Below, piece by piece: positions 1-8,431 of a stretch of DNA of 64,000 nt (position 1 is its first letter; the number at the start of each line of letters is the position of its first letter). This DNA comes from VHCN01 sp964589935. GTDB taxonomy: Bacteria; Verrucomicrobiota; Verrucomicrobiia; Limisphaerales; VHCN01. The notes under the pieces are model-generated. The model was given only the letters and a program-made list of their open reading frames with translations. It was not told the origin of the DNA and searched no databases. The stretch covers positions 124,001-188,000 of the forward strand of contig CAZPVD010000004.1 of assembly GCA_964589935.1 (NCBI GenBank). The letters are read 5' to 3'. A program made the translations under genes and the position numbers.

Positions 1-827
1 CGAGTTTCAACTTGGGCCAAAGGTGTCTTCGCCGCTTCTCGGAGGGCAGCGATAACAGCTTGCCAGTTGTTACTGTCTGTAACCGATGAGAGGCCACAAT
101 TGCGCGCCTGCGCCAAGAGTGATGCTGCTTTGCTCACGCCGTCCCCTCTGAGCGCCGCCAACTCTGCCAATCTACGCTCGCAGTTCCGCAGCCTGTCCCT
201 CAGTCGGTGGAGATCACCACGTTTCTTGACATAATCGTCCGTAACCGCACCGACTAAATACGGAAGAACATCTTTCAGAGCTTGTGCAACCCAATTGTCA
301 GAGCAACGGTGAAAAAGCTGATTGCGACGAATGATTTCGTCTTGAGGTTGAAAGCAAAGCAGGAGTGCATGCCGAAAATTCGCAGAAGCATTCGCGCGCT
401 TTTGACCAACCGGTGTTTCGTGGAGATTGTCGATGATGCCGCACCAGCCGGTTAAAAGATTATTAAGCCCTTCCGTGTTTGTTGTCTGCCGGAGACTAGA
501 ACTTGTAGGGAGATTTATCGTGCCCCCCATTTCGATAAAACATTCCTCAGTCGAGGATGATCCAAGAGCGGGGCATTTGCGAGCAATGACTGCCTGCCCA
601 TTATCAATTGCCAGCCGGACGGCGAACCAAGAGACAGCTTTGCGGATAATCCCTTCAGGCACACGACATTCGCTACTGCCGAAGCAATAATCCACAATCT
701 CGATTAAAGCGGACTTACCCGTCTTTGATGCACCTGTGATCACGTTGACTGCTCCAGGCTTTAGTTTCAAAGTGCGTAGTTGTCCATCGTGGCTGTAAAG
801 CGCGATTTCAAGAATTTGTATGCTCAT
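1..827 (-). CDS. ABC-3C system ATPase (DUF3732-like), C-terminus beyond left edge
   Basis: This is an SMC/RecN-like ABC ATPase reading leftward; 275 codons are visible and open to base 1, so the second half, with Walker B, lies outside the window. Residues 1-25 form the opening strand, followed by a clear Walker A loop (GASKTGKS) and a segment rich in aspartate and cysteine. Further on, a CFQPQDEIIRRNQLF stretch matches what I recall of the DUF3732 family, the ATPase of ABC-three-component conflict systems. From about residue 190 the sequence turns charged and coiled-coil-like, as expected at the base of the arms. Its ATG overlaps the stop of the middle component by four bases (ATGA), so translation is coupled. 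Role by family: predicted phage-defence ATPase that senses or processes DNA and licenses the nuclease-like effector upstream. Family assignment is from memory of the motifs, not a search. Confidence 0.8.
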   Translation of the reverse strand, partial: MSIQILEIALYSHDGQLRTLKLKPGAVNVITGASKTGKSALIEIVDYCFGSSECRVPEGIIRKAVSWFAVRLAIDNGQAVIARKCPALGSSSTEECFIEMGGTINLPTSSSLRQTTNTEGLNNLLTGWCGIIDNLHETPVGQKRANASANFRHALLLCFQPQDEIIRRNQLFHRCSDNWVAQALKDVLPYLVGAVTDDYVKKRGDLHRLRDRLRNCERRLAELAALRGDGVSKAASLLAQARNCGLSSVTDSNNWQAVIAALREAAKTPLAQVET

Positions 828-1327
828 GGTTGAACTCCTAGAAGTGACATCACAGTTTCTGCGTTTCCGGTTTTGGCGAGCCAGCGCCCGACAAATTCCG
901 CGCGCTTTGCGCACGCGCGAACTTCTTCAGATGAATCCACCAGCGCGGCCGTCATACGCATTCGCCAATCCAGATTTGCGCGAATATTAGTTCCGTCAAA
1001 TTGTAAAACCCCATATCCACCGGCAAAGCGGATAGCTTCTTTTGTAAAGGGAACAAGCGCGCGAGCGCGATCTGCGATAGTTGCTGGCGCTAGTGGGTTA
1101 TCTCCAATCCAAACGGCAAGTGATGTTGTGACTCTTGTCGGAAGCGATTCACGCACTTCACGATGGAGAACCATTGGCAAAACAAGAAAGCATTCCTCAA
1201 ACGATAGTCCCGTCTTCTGTTTGGATACACCAGCGTGACCAACACTCGAAAACCACAAGAGCATTGAGCAGAAGCATGGATTGAGAAGCCGCTGTTCCTC
1301 AATGGTGCGTTCATGCCATTTGCTCAT
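824..1327 (-). CDS. ABC-3C system middle component
   Basis: A 167-aa protein starting MSKWHERTIEEQRLLNPCF. I chose this ATG because it overlaps the stop of the upstream effector gene by four bases (ATGA), and the reading frame further upstream is a shadow of that gene. The N-terminal 'roughly equal to NP-F' opening, followed by an LxFEECFLVLPMVLH stretch and the C-terminal LGVQP-type tail, is how I recall middle components of ABC-three-component systems (DUF6521-like). No catalytic motif is visible. By family it would bridge the ATPase and the effector. Position between them, with coupled overlaps on both sides, supports the call more strongly than the sequence alone. Confidence 0.72.
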   Translation of the reverse strand: MSKWHERTIEEQRLLNPCFCSMLLWFSSVGHAGVSKQKTGLSFEECFLVLPMVLHREVRESLPTRVTTSLAVWIGDNPLAPATIADRARALVPFTKEAIRFAGGYGVLQFDGTNIRANLDWRMRMTAALVDSSEEVRACAKRAEFVGRWLAKTGNAETVMSLLGVQP

Positions 1328-2538
1328 GCTCCACCTCCAGGGTTGAGCAGGTGCGCCAATCGCTCGCGAAATTCTGAGTGCCATCCGACCTGAAGCCTGT
1401 CCGCAAGCATGTGCAACGACCCGCGGCAGACAAATGGTTCGGTTACGGCGGGGCGAATCGGAATACACGCGGCCTCCGCCCACTCAAGCACTTTTCTGGC
1501 GGCTTCCTCTTTCTGCGCATCAGCGGCGCTGTCGCCGAGTTCGTCTCGTCGGGCCTCGAAAAAGAGCTCCCATTCCTGAACCAGACGAAGCTCGTAGTCC
1601 TTAAGGTCGCCGACCATTAGTAAATCATCACGCAACCAGCGTGACCTTTGCTCAAAAGCTCGATAGTAGTCGCGGATTGCAGCGGCGACACGGCGCTTGT
1701 TTGCCTTGACCAATTCCATTTGCCTCACAAACACGGATTCCTCATGGGCCGCGATTGCGGCGTCATCCGGCGTGAAATTGAGAAGGTCGTCAGCGATGGG
1801 CAAAGAGTCTTGTTTGAATTGTTCCCGCAAGTTAGACATTTGGGCTTCCAATTCTTGCCCAAGAATTCGGTCGCCAGTATTGATTCGAGCCATCTGGACA
1901 ATGACTCGTCGAAACCACCATCCTTCGAGGTATTGCAGAAATGTGTCTTGAAATTGCCGTTCGGTAGCCCAACCAATCTCGCCCTTTAGAGTTTCATTCA
2001 AATCAACAATAGCCGGTGTCTGGTCGATAATGACGATTCGGTTCACGAGCGCACGCCGCTCGACGACGGGCATATTCAAGAACGCGGCATACGCAGGAGC
2101 ATTCTCCTGACTGATTGACGTCTGGGCTGTTGTTTGGAGCGATGCCAGCGCAGATTCGACGTCGCGATTTGCACTCATCAATTTTGCCGCAGATGAATTG
2201 GCCGCAGCAACAGATGTAGTGACCATGTAAAGCAGCGTCTGGCGCGGAATTGAATCATTGAGAGTTCCTTCAACCCAGACGCGAAGAGTCTTCCATAAGT
2301 CTGTCGAGGCGTCAGTTAAAGCAGCGGTGCGGGCAATATGGTGTTTAGTCTGCAGCAGTTCTTCCGGACGCCCCTTCGACTCAAACGTGACATCGTCCAA
2401 TGTTTCCAATGAAACTAAAAACTCTGCATCGGATTTAAGCCGCTTGAGCGACCAAAGCAGAGCTACACGTGCCTGATACAAATAGCCAAGCGCCGAATCG
2501 GCCGCAGAGAATAGATTTTGTGTAGGACTAGGCGGCAT
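1324..2538 (-). CDS. ABC-3C effector, nuclease-like N-terminus with ABC-3C C-terminal domain
   Basis: A 404-aa protein, first gene of the three-gene operon. I place the start at the ATG opening MPPSPTQNLFSAADSALGY rather than 24 codons upstream, because conservation-like sequence begins there. Residues 15-70 contain a GYLYQ helix, a strand ending LETLDD (E45, D48/D49) and QTKHH (Q63, K65). This spacing resembles PD-(D/E)xK restriction-fold effectors of the DUF4297 kind; that is inference. The remaining 330 residues are helical and carry WWFRR and the long charged helices seen in ABC-3C C-terminal domains. The start lies 11 bases inside the end of a broken hsdR remnant on the same strand. Alternative: the N-terminus may be a non-nuclease ABC-3C adaptor. 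Confidence 0.72.
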   Translation of the reverse strand: MPPSPTQNLFSAADSALGYLYQARVALLWSLKRLKSDAEFLVSLETLDDVTFESKGRPEELLQTKHHIARTAALTDASTDLWKTLRVWVEGTLNDSIPRQTLLYMVTTSVAAANSSAAKLMSANRDVESALASLQTTAQTSISQENAPAYAAFLNMPVVERRALVNRIVIIDQTPAIVDLNETLKGEIGWATERQFQDTFLQYLEGWWFRRVIVQMARINTGDRILGQELEAQMSNLREQFKQDSLPIADDLLNFTPDDAAIAAHEESVFVRQMELVKANKRRVAAAIRDYYRAFEQRSRWLRDDLLMVGDLKDYELRLVQEWELFFEARRDELGDSAADAQKEEAARKVLEWAEAACIPIRPAVTEPFVCRGSLHMLADRLQVGWHSEFRERLAHLLNPGGGA

Positions 2539-3060
2539 ACAGCAGCGATTGGAGTTGGTTGATAGCGGTGGGGAGTTGGTCTGCGCCGCCGAATTTGCCG
2601 ATAATTTCATTGACGTTGCCGTGACCGGAAATGGGCCGGACTTTCAGCACGTCGGGTAGCGTGGATTGTCGTTCGCCGTCGCTGGCGTATTTCTCCCGTA
2701 GGTCGTCCAGCATTTCTTGGGCTTCCGGCGCGAAGAATTTGAAGAAGGCAACGTGTTGCCGCTTCAGGCGGTCGGCGCGCTTGCGGCGGGTGAGTTCGGG
2801 CGCGTTGAAGGACAGAGACACTGCAGGTCGAGCGGGGATGCCTCCGGCTTGCCCGCCTGCGCCGCGACGGTCGGGAAATCTATCCTGCGCTCCGCACGCT
2901 GTTGGATGGTGTTGGTGCGCTGGCTGGCATCCGCCCAGCGGGCGCGCAGTTCGTCCGGGCTGGGCGCAGAGTGTCCACACTTTCTCTGCGGTGTAGTTGG
3001 TGAGTTTGGCGACACTGAGTTGCTTGCCGTCGGCAAGGGCACTCCACGCCTGACTCATTT
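2528..3060 (-). pseudogene. Type I restriction subunit HsdR, C-terminal remnant with frameshifts
   Basis: The last 95 codons read cleanly from NAPELTRRKRADRLK through FFKFFAPEAQEML and GHGNVNEIIGKFGGADQL to the terminal LYAA. This is the C-terminal domain of EcoEI-type HsdR translocase/endonuclease subunits. Upstream, the match continues in two frames: ADGKQLSVAKLTNYT in one, then PDELRARWADASQRTN and RRIDFPTVAAQAGKPEA in the other, so at least two frameshifts are needed. Nothing of the helicase or nuclease domains is present; a full HsdR is about 800-1000 aa, of which some 175 remain. No hsdM or hsdS is visible. It is a dead fragment left between the conjugation-type ATPase and the ABC-3C operon. 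Confidence 0.8.
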
Positions 3061-3109
3061 TGGCGAGCGAACTCGATCCTTTGCAGTGATTTCCCCGACC
3101 CATGTGAAC

Positions 3110-4447
3110 TTAGTGCGAATCGTAGCGGTCCGTCCGTCGGGAGGCAAAGGTTTTTTCATCGGTCCAGCGGTTCAACCGTTTCTCCATTTGCCGGCGAGGA
3201 AAGGCAAACCTCTCCTGCGACCGCGCAACGAGCTTTTCCCTGAGTCCTGCACGATTTCCGATGGGTGCCAGGCTCCGTGCTCTAAACGGCTGCCGGTTCA
3301 CCCCGTTCTCCAAGAGCTTCACCACCATCTCGTAGCGGTCGAGGTCAACGAGCTGCTGGGCCGCAAACTCGTTGCCGAACTCCTGCCGCAGCACCTCCGC
3401 ATCCGTGCTTCCGACCCGGAACGCAATCAGCGTCCCCACGTTTCCAAACACGGCCTGCCGGATGGAGAGCGGAAGCTGATCCACGTATTGATGCGATAGC
3501 GTGAGGCAGAGCCGATACTTCCGCGCCTCGGAGAGGATCGCCGTGAACGCATCCGTGCTGAAGTTGAAAAATTCATCTATTACGAGGTAGAAATCCTTCC
3601 GTTGTTCCTCCGGCTGGCTGGCCCGCGCCATCGCTGCCAGTTGGAACTGCGTCACCAAGAGCGATCCAAGCAGGTTCGCCTTGTCATGGCCGAGCTTGCC
3701 TTTCGACAGGTTGGCGATGAACAACCGCTGGTGGTCCATGATGAAGGGAAAACTCACCTTGCACTTCACCTGCCCCAAGATGTTCCTGATGACGGGATTC
3801 AAGAGGAACTGCCCCAGCTTGTTCTGGATCGGGGCGATGGCTTCCCTTCGGAACCGTTCATCGTAGCTCGCATACTCATGCTGCCAGAAGTCCCGGATGA
3901 ACGGGTCTTTCACCTGCCGAATGACCCATGCGCGGTAGGCATCATCCGTAAGCAGGCGGTTCACCCCAAGCAGGGAGGTGTTCTGGCAGTCCAAGAGCGC
4001 CACGATGGCGTTGTAGAGCAGGTATTCCATCCGCGGTCCCCAGGAATCCGGCCAGAGGCTCTTGAACGCCCCGACGATGCCGGAGGCCACCAGTGGTCGT
4101 TCGTCCTTGGGGACGTTGGCCAAGAGGTTCAGGGCGATGGGATATTCCACGTCGCTCGGGTTGAAGTAGCAGAGGTGGTCGGTTCTCCATCGGGGGATGT
4201 GGTTCAACAGTTCCTCGGCCAAGTCCCCATGCGGGTCAATCATCCCGACGCCGTGTCCACGGGCGATGTGCTGGACGATGAGGTTCTTGAGCAGGGTGGT
4301 CTTGCCCACGCCGGTCTTGCCGATGACGTAGCAGTGCTGCCGGGCATCCTCACGCCCAAGGCCAAAAGGCTGGGAGTCATCCCAGCCGTGCCGTATTCCG
4401 ATGTGGATGGGTGGTTCATGGTTCATGGTGCCAAACCCAGCCGCCAC
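3110..4447 (-). CDS. Orphan VirD4/TraD-like DNA-binding ATPase
   Basis: A 445-aa P-loop ATPase of the FtsK/HerA superfamily, closest in look to type IV secretion coupling proteins with a TraM-recognition-type domain. Walker A is GKTGVGKTT at residues 43-51, followed by IDPHGDLAEELL. Walker B is DFYLVIDEFFNF near residues 284-295, and ARKYRLCLTLSHQY follows as the sensor strand. No N-terminal membrane segments are present, and no relaxase, mating-pair or pilus gene is nearby. It is a shorter paralogue of the central part of the protein at 40,508-43,612, sharing the VKDP, ARKYRL and DFYL.IDEF positions. The GTG at 4447 has AGGAG directly before it; an ATG at 4426 is an alternative start. Likely role: DNA or protein translocation, function unknown. 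Confidence 0.78.
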   Translation of the reverse strand: MAAGFGTMNHEPPIHIGIRHGWDDSQPFGLGREDARQHCYVIGKTGVGKTTLLKNLIVQHIARGHGVGMIDPHGDLAEELLNHIPRWRTDHLCYFNPSDVEYPIALNLLANVPKDERPLVASGIVGAFKSLWPDSWGPRMEYLLYNAIVALLDCQNTSLLGVNRLLTDDAYRAWVIRQVKDPFIRDFWQHEYASYDERFRREAIAPIQNKLGQFLLNPVIRNILGQVKCKVSFPFIMDHQRLFIANLSKGKLGHDKANLLGSLLVTQFQLAAMARASQPEEQRKDFYLVIDEFFNFSTDAFTAILSEARKYRLCLTLSHQYVDQLPLSIRQAVFGNVGTLIAFRVGSTDAEVLRQEFGNEFAAQQLVDLDRYEMVVKLLENGVNRQPFRARSLAPIGNRAGLREKLVARSQERFAFPRRQMEKRLNRWTDEKTFASRRTDRYDSH

Positions 4448-4733
4448 TCCTAAAGGTTCCCCGTGTCAGTGGAACCTAACACCGGCAAACGCGTGTTGGG
4501 GACGAGCCGGCGAGGTAATCGGCGGCTGGGGTTGGAATCCGAACGCCACAGGATACCACGGGGTCGCCAAGTGGACGCACCCTTCGGTGCGGCTGATCCC
4601 GTTCTGCCGCCAGGCGGCGTCGCTTTTCCCTCTCCGTGTGCCGTCTTGACCGGTCCAGTCCTCCGCGCCTCCTGCGCGAGCTGGTCACGAAAATGAACCC
4701 GTGGCGGCCGGCGCTAGCCTCCTCTTAAAACCC

Positions 4734-4897
4734 GTCCCCCCAACGTGTCGGCGCTAAAGGACGATAGGACTGTGCGGCCGACTATAATCGCTTTGGCTAA
4801 AGGACAGCGGGTAGATGTCCTTTAAGCCGGCTAGCCCGGAGGGACGGAGGGAAAAGCGATTATAGTCGGGCGCTAGCCGACGACACGTTGGGGGAAC
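4734..4897. repeat. Nested three-tier palindrome, non-coding
   Basis: Three pairs of arms lie one inside another. Outer arms: 4734-4750 against 4881-4897 (16 of 17 pair, centred on CCCCCAACGTGTCG). Middle arms: 4778-4794 against 4853-4869, 17 of 17 (CCGACTATAATCGCTTT). Inner arms: 4795-4806 (GGCTAAAGGACA) against 4816-4828 with one bulged base, and a nine-base loop. Spacer bases between tiers do not pair well. No open frame is supported here. It could fold as a long branched hairpin in single-stranded DNA or RNA. Candidate meanings are a transfer or replication origin, a folded recombination site, a structured RNA, or a miniature transposable element; the sequence does not decide. Confidence 0.85.
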
Positions 4898-4948
4898 AAG
4901 TAGGCCGGCGGTTAAGCCGTGGATGTGGAGTCGTGACGGGCGAATGCC

Positions 4949-4967
4949 CTACATACCATGTATGTAG
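4949..4967. repeat. Short perfect inverted repeat
   Basis: CTACATA (4949-4955) pairs with TATGTAG (4961-4967) around a five-base loop. It sits in the 605-base stretch 4448-5054, which has no supportable gene. That stretch lies between the start of the ATPase gene and the 3' end of the MACPF gene, so the hairpin could act as a weak terminator, a protein-binding site, or part of a mobile-element end together with the larger palindrome. Confidence 0.55.
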
Positions 4968-5054
4968 GTAGCAGACTTCCGGTGGCGAAAAATAACCATG
5001 CTGCGTGAACCGGGGCTAACCCGTGCCCGTCTTTACAACAAGAATCCGAGGTTG

Positions 5055-8000
5055 CTAAGATGATGCCGATTTGGTCTTTGGAGCTTCCGGGTCAATTCTG
5101 ACTAAGATTCGCAAGCCGAGAATGCCATCCTTCACTTGGAGTCCCACTGCAACAATCGTCTGATTGTCCTTCGCGATGAATTCCTTTAATGCAACTTTCT
5201 TACCGTGCAATTCATGGGTATCTACGTTGGACAGGGCATCGGTGCGAATGTTCACGCAGGTTCCTCCATTGGTCTCGGCCCGAAACCCGAAAAGCGGGAC
5301 TCTACCAGATGAGTTATCCCCAATCAAGACAAAACCGATTTCATGGACCCTCTGATCCGTGTCGTGCAATGGATTGGGTAGTGGGAAATGGAGCAGATGG
5401 GCGTTGATCTTCGCGTTTGTATCATTCTTATGGTTGAATGGGTTTGCGCTATCGTGACGACCAGTAGGCGTGTAATGTGATGCGGTTTCAACACCATTCG
5501 CCCATTTTCCATTTTTGTCCAAAACCTTCAAGAAAAGCGTGCCATCAGTTTGGAGCCCCAATTGCAAACCTCGCAATGCCCCTGTAATTTTTAATGGGTT
5601 GAGTTGCACCTTACAGATTGTGTTTGGGGACGGTTGGCCGAAGTCAGAGATCTCTGAAAGAACAGGAGTGTTCGAAGGTTTCTCCAGAATCCATGATTTA
5701 CTTACATTCCAGGAACGATCGTTCTTTCGGCAGGAAACGTCCAGACCTTGAAATTGTTTCAGGCCTGGGAGCGCGGCGGCGTCCGGGTTAATTGGAGCTA
5801 CGGATATGCAAAAGTCAGATCCGCAATTCAACCCTGTTTGACAGGCTTTAGCCTCCGCATCCGAGATCAGGACAAGGGGGCATTGGTCATCAATAGAGTT
5901 TGGAACAGAGCTGCTTCCAACAAGCGCGCGGCCTGAATCGGGGCCTCGCCAGAGTAGCGATTTGTGGCTGTCGTTGGAATCAGCCTTTGAAAAGTGTATG
6001 TTTTCCAACGCAAACCTCATGTGGAGTGGATCGCTGACAGCCGGTATCAGCTTCCAGAGCTGTGTCTCTCTACCCAAATAAGGTGATAGGTGCAATGTTG
6101 TCCAATAAGTTTTGGACTTAGCCCAATCTTTGACTTCGTCCGCAGTCAGAACCAACTGAGTCTCCGAATCCCTAATGACACAAATATCATCGGCTTTAAG
6201 CTCTTGTTTTTGCTTTTCCAGGACAGATTCGAGCTCAAGCTTGAATGTCCATAATTGACAAGAGTCCTCGCCGTTATCAGTGCAATCAGTCTCAAGAGTC
6301 AACGTCCCGCCCTTCTTAGAAGTCAGGTAAAGGGGCGTGCAAAAAGCGTGATTGATCAAATGCCCGGAGCCATCCACTTCCCATACTTGTTCCGGAACCT
6401 GCTGAAATTGCTTCAGGATGACTTTGAATGCTTTGCTCGAATTCGATTTCACTGCCGCAGCGATTTTGGCGGGCTTCCCCTCTTGCAATGCCTTTAGAAT
6501 TTCCGCTGCCGCCGCAATTATAGCAGTATCCGCTCCGTCCAATGACGATACAAGTTCTACAGCTATTGCAAACTCGGCAGGTTTCTCTCCGGAAAATACT
6601 GCGTCGTTTGTGATAACCGAAATAATATGCCCGTCTGGCGTCAGCCGCCACACCGAGCTTTTGGCCGAAACATCTCGATTGTCAACCCATCCCGACACTT
6701 TGGCAAGACCAACGGGTTCGCCATCCACGGGTGTTGCCGTAGGCCTCCCGCGAGCAATCCCAAGATCGCTTTCAGCCGATTGAATGATATAGAGAGCGTT
6801 TACATGTGCCCCTACTCGATCATAATACTCGCCGAAAAATAGGAACTCGGCGTTCCCGGCGTCCAGTATATGTTTGAGAGATTTGTCCTGAACTCCGTGA
6901 CGGAGGACCTTGTAGGCGTCTAAGCGCAATTGATCCGGTAGAACATCCAGGCTTGGAATCAAGCCATCCGTGGAGACTACGTTCCAATAACGGTAGTTCT
7001 CCAATGTTTCCGCCCATCTCCACGGCGCTTCCAGAAACGAACCGTCACCACCGATCGAAGTGATGTCGAGCGCCTGCGCTTTCTGCAACGTGTCCTTCAT
7101 CTTTTGTTCGCGTTTGCCTTTGTCCCCCTCGGCATGCAACTCGGCATCAACGAACGTCCCCGATACGGCCGCCTTCAGCGCAGCGGCTTGCTTTTCAGAT
7201 TTGTCGCTGGCTGTCTCACTGCTGGTCGAAGATTCGGTTTTGGTCGCCAGAAGACGCCCTCCAACAACCACCTTTGTCGCCACAAAGTGTCCAAAATTCT
7301 CCAGCACGACAAGCAGATTCTTGAATCTGCGATCAAGGGATTCCCCTTTCCTGGCCTCGATCGCCTGCGCCACGGCGGCAATGAATTCAGGACTGGCGCA
7401 CGGCGTGAATTGATTGAATGACAGTTCGATTTTCGGGATCAAAAAACTGTTGGTAAGGTAAATGTTGTTGGATGAACCAGCGCCGCTATCCTTGGACGCC
7501 TTGTGCTGCCCATATTCGGCACCGACCGCCGCATGCCATCCAGCCCCGCTAACCGCCACGGAGCCACCAACCTTGAGGTTTTGAACACCATCCTTTTGGA
7601 ACTGATGAACGGTGCGCGAGGATGTGAAACTGGATTGGAAATAGCCGGACAGTTTTGGGGTTCGGTAGAGGACGCGTGCATCCTGAGTCGTGTAGCGCCG
7701 CGCTTCCGGGTAAGGATCGCCGCTTTCGTCCGCGGGTCTGCGGCGCAATACATCCCAAAAACCTTGCTGGATGCCCTTGTCCGGGCGGGACGAAAAAACC
7801 AACCCTCGAAAAAATCCGATCCGGTCAAGCAAATCAGCTCGTCCTTCATACGGGAGAGTATAAAAGTCCGTAGCGTCGATGTGCGTTGACTTTGGTGCGG
7901 TGTCCCCCAAGAGACGGGTGTCCTCTTTGCTCAGAAGCGGCTCGTCCCGCAGCTTGGTGGGCATCATCTTTTCACCGACGGGCGCCGTCAGATCAGGCAA

Positions 8001-8411
8001 CTGAGCCTTGACTTGGGCCAGCAGGCGAAGCCGCTCATCGCGCTGTTCAGCGCGGCGTTTGGCCTTGTCCTCCTGACTAGCCAGCTCGGACGCCTCGCCC
8101 TGTCGCGTGACATTATCGCCTGAGTTCCTCGGTCGCGTTGAAGCGCCGTCGGGTAGTCGCATATGCAATTCTTCTATTTCACCGTCTTTCGACAATGCGT
8201 TGGACAACAGCATTTTGGATTCCTCGACTTCAGGAATCGTCTCCTCAATGGAGGAAGTTCCGAGCTTCACGAACCTATAGCCGTCTGGCAAACTCCCATT
8301 CAACAATTTTGGTCGAATGGTTGAAAGTGTGCTGCTCCTGTTGGATTCATCAAGCGAGGCTCCCAAGGTCACGTGTTTCTCACCGCGATGCAGAATCAAT
8401 AGGAATTCCAT
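5055..8411 (-). CDS. MACPF-domain pore-forming-type protein with beta-trefoil domain
   Basis: An 1118-aa protein when begun at ATG 8411 (a TTG at 8420 is in frame). Residues 1-140 form a charged N-terminal region. About residues 250-560 form a MACPF module: the signature reads NFGHFVATKVVVGG near 375-388, equivalent to the Y-G-T/S-H-F-x6-GG motif, followed by a serine/threonine/lysine-rich segment typical of a membrane-inserting region. Around 680-870 two Q-x-W-type repeats (CQLWTF, TQLWKL) and a cysteine-containing LETDCTD stretch indicate a ricin-like beta-trefoil, usually carbohydrate-binding. The last 240 residues are beta-rich and unassigned. No signal peptide is seen. MACPF proteins form large ring pores in target membranes. 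A companion gene lies 20 bases upstream on the same strand. GC content is lower than in the core genes, which suggests transfer. Confidence 0.78.
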   Translation of the reverse strand: MEFLLILHRGEKHVTLGASLDESNRSSTLSTIRPKLLNGSLPDGYRFVKLGTSSIEETIPEVEESKMLLSNALSKDGEIEELHMRLPDGASTRPRNSGDNVTRQGEASELASQEDKAKRRAEQRDERLRLLAQVKAQLPDLTAPVGEKMMPTKLRDEPLLSKEDTRLLGDTAPKSTHIDATDFYTLPYEGRADLLDRIGFFRGLVFSSRPDKGIQQGFWDVLRRRPADESGDPYPEARRYTTQDARVLYRTPKLSGYFQSSFTSSRTVHQFQKDGVQNLKVGGSVAVSGAGWHAAVGAEYGQHKASKDSGAGSSNNIYLTNSFLIPKIELSFNQFTPCASPEFIAAVAQAIEARKGESLDRRFKNLLVVLENFGHFVATKVVVGGRLLATKTESSTSSETASDKSEKQAAALKAAVSGTFVDAELHAEGDKGKREQKMKDTLQKAQALDITSIGGDGSFLEAPWRWAETLENYRYWNVVSTDGLIPSLDVLPDQLRLDAYKVLRHGVQDKSLKHILDAGNAEFLFFGEYYDRVGAHVNALYIIQSAESDLGIARGRPTATPVDGEPVGLAKVSGWVDNRDVSAKSSVWRLTPDGHIISVITNDAVFSGEKPAEFAIAVELVSSLDGADTAIIAAAAEILKALQEGKPAKIAAAVKSNSSKAFKVILKQFQQVPEQVWEVDGSGHLINHAFCTPLYLTSKKGGTLTLETDCTDNGEDSCQLWTFKLELESVLEKQKQELKADDICVIRDSETQLVLTADEVKDWAKSKTYWTTLHLSPYLGRETQLWKLIPAVSDPLHMRFALENIHFSKADSNDSHKSLLWRGPDSGRALVGSSSVPNSIDDQCPLVLISDAEAKACQTGLNCGSDFCISVAPINPDAAALPGLKQFQGLDVSCRKNDRSWNVSKSWILEKPSNTPVLSEISDFGQPSPNTICKVQLNPLKITGALRGLQLGLQTDGTLFLKVLDKNGKWANGVETASHYTPTGRHDSANPFNHKNDTNAKINAHLLHFPLPNPLHDTDQRVHEIGFVLIGDNSSGRVPLFGFRAETNGGTCVNIRTDALSNVDTHELHGKKVALKEFIAKDNQTIVAVGLQVKDGILGLRILVRIDPEAPKTKSASS

Positions 8412-8431
8412 AATGTTCAAGAGGCTGATTG

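Noticed and set aside
4734..4897. Integron attC site
   Set aside because: Outer ends resemble the R boxes only loosely (purine/pyrimidine positions fail), no integrase of the tyrosine type or gene cassette array is near.
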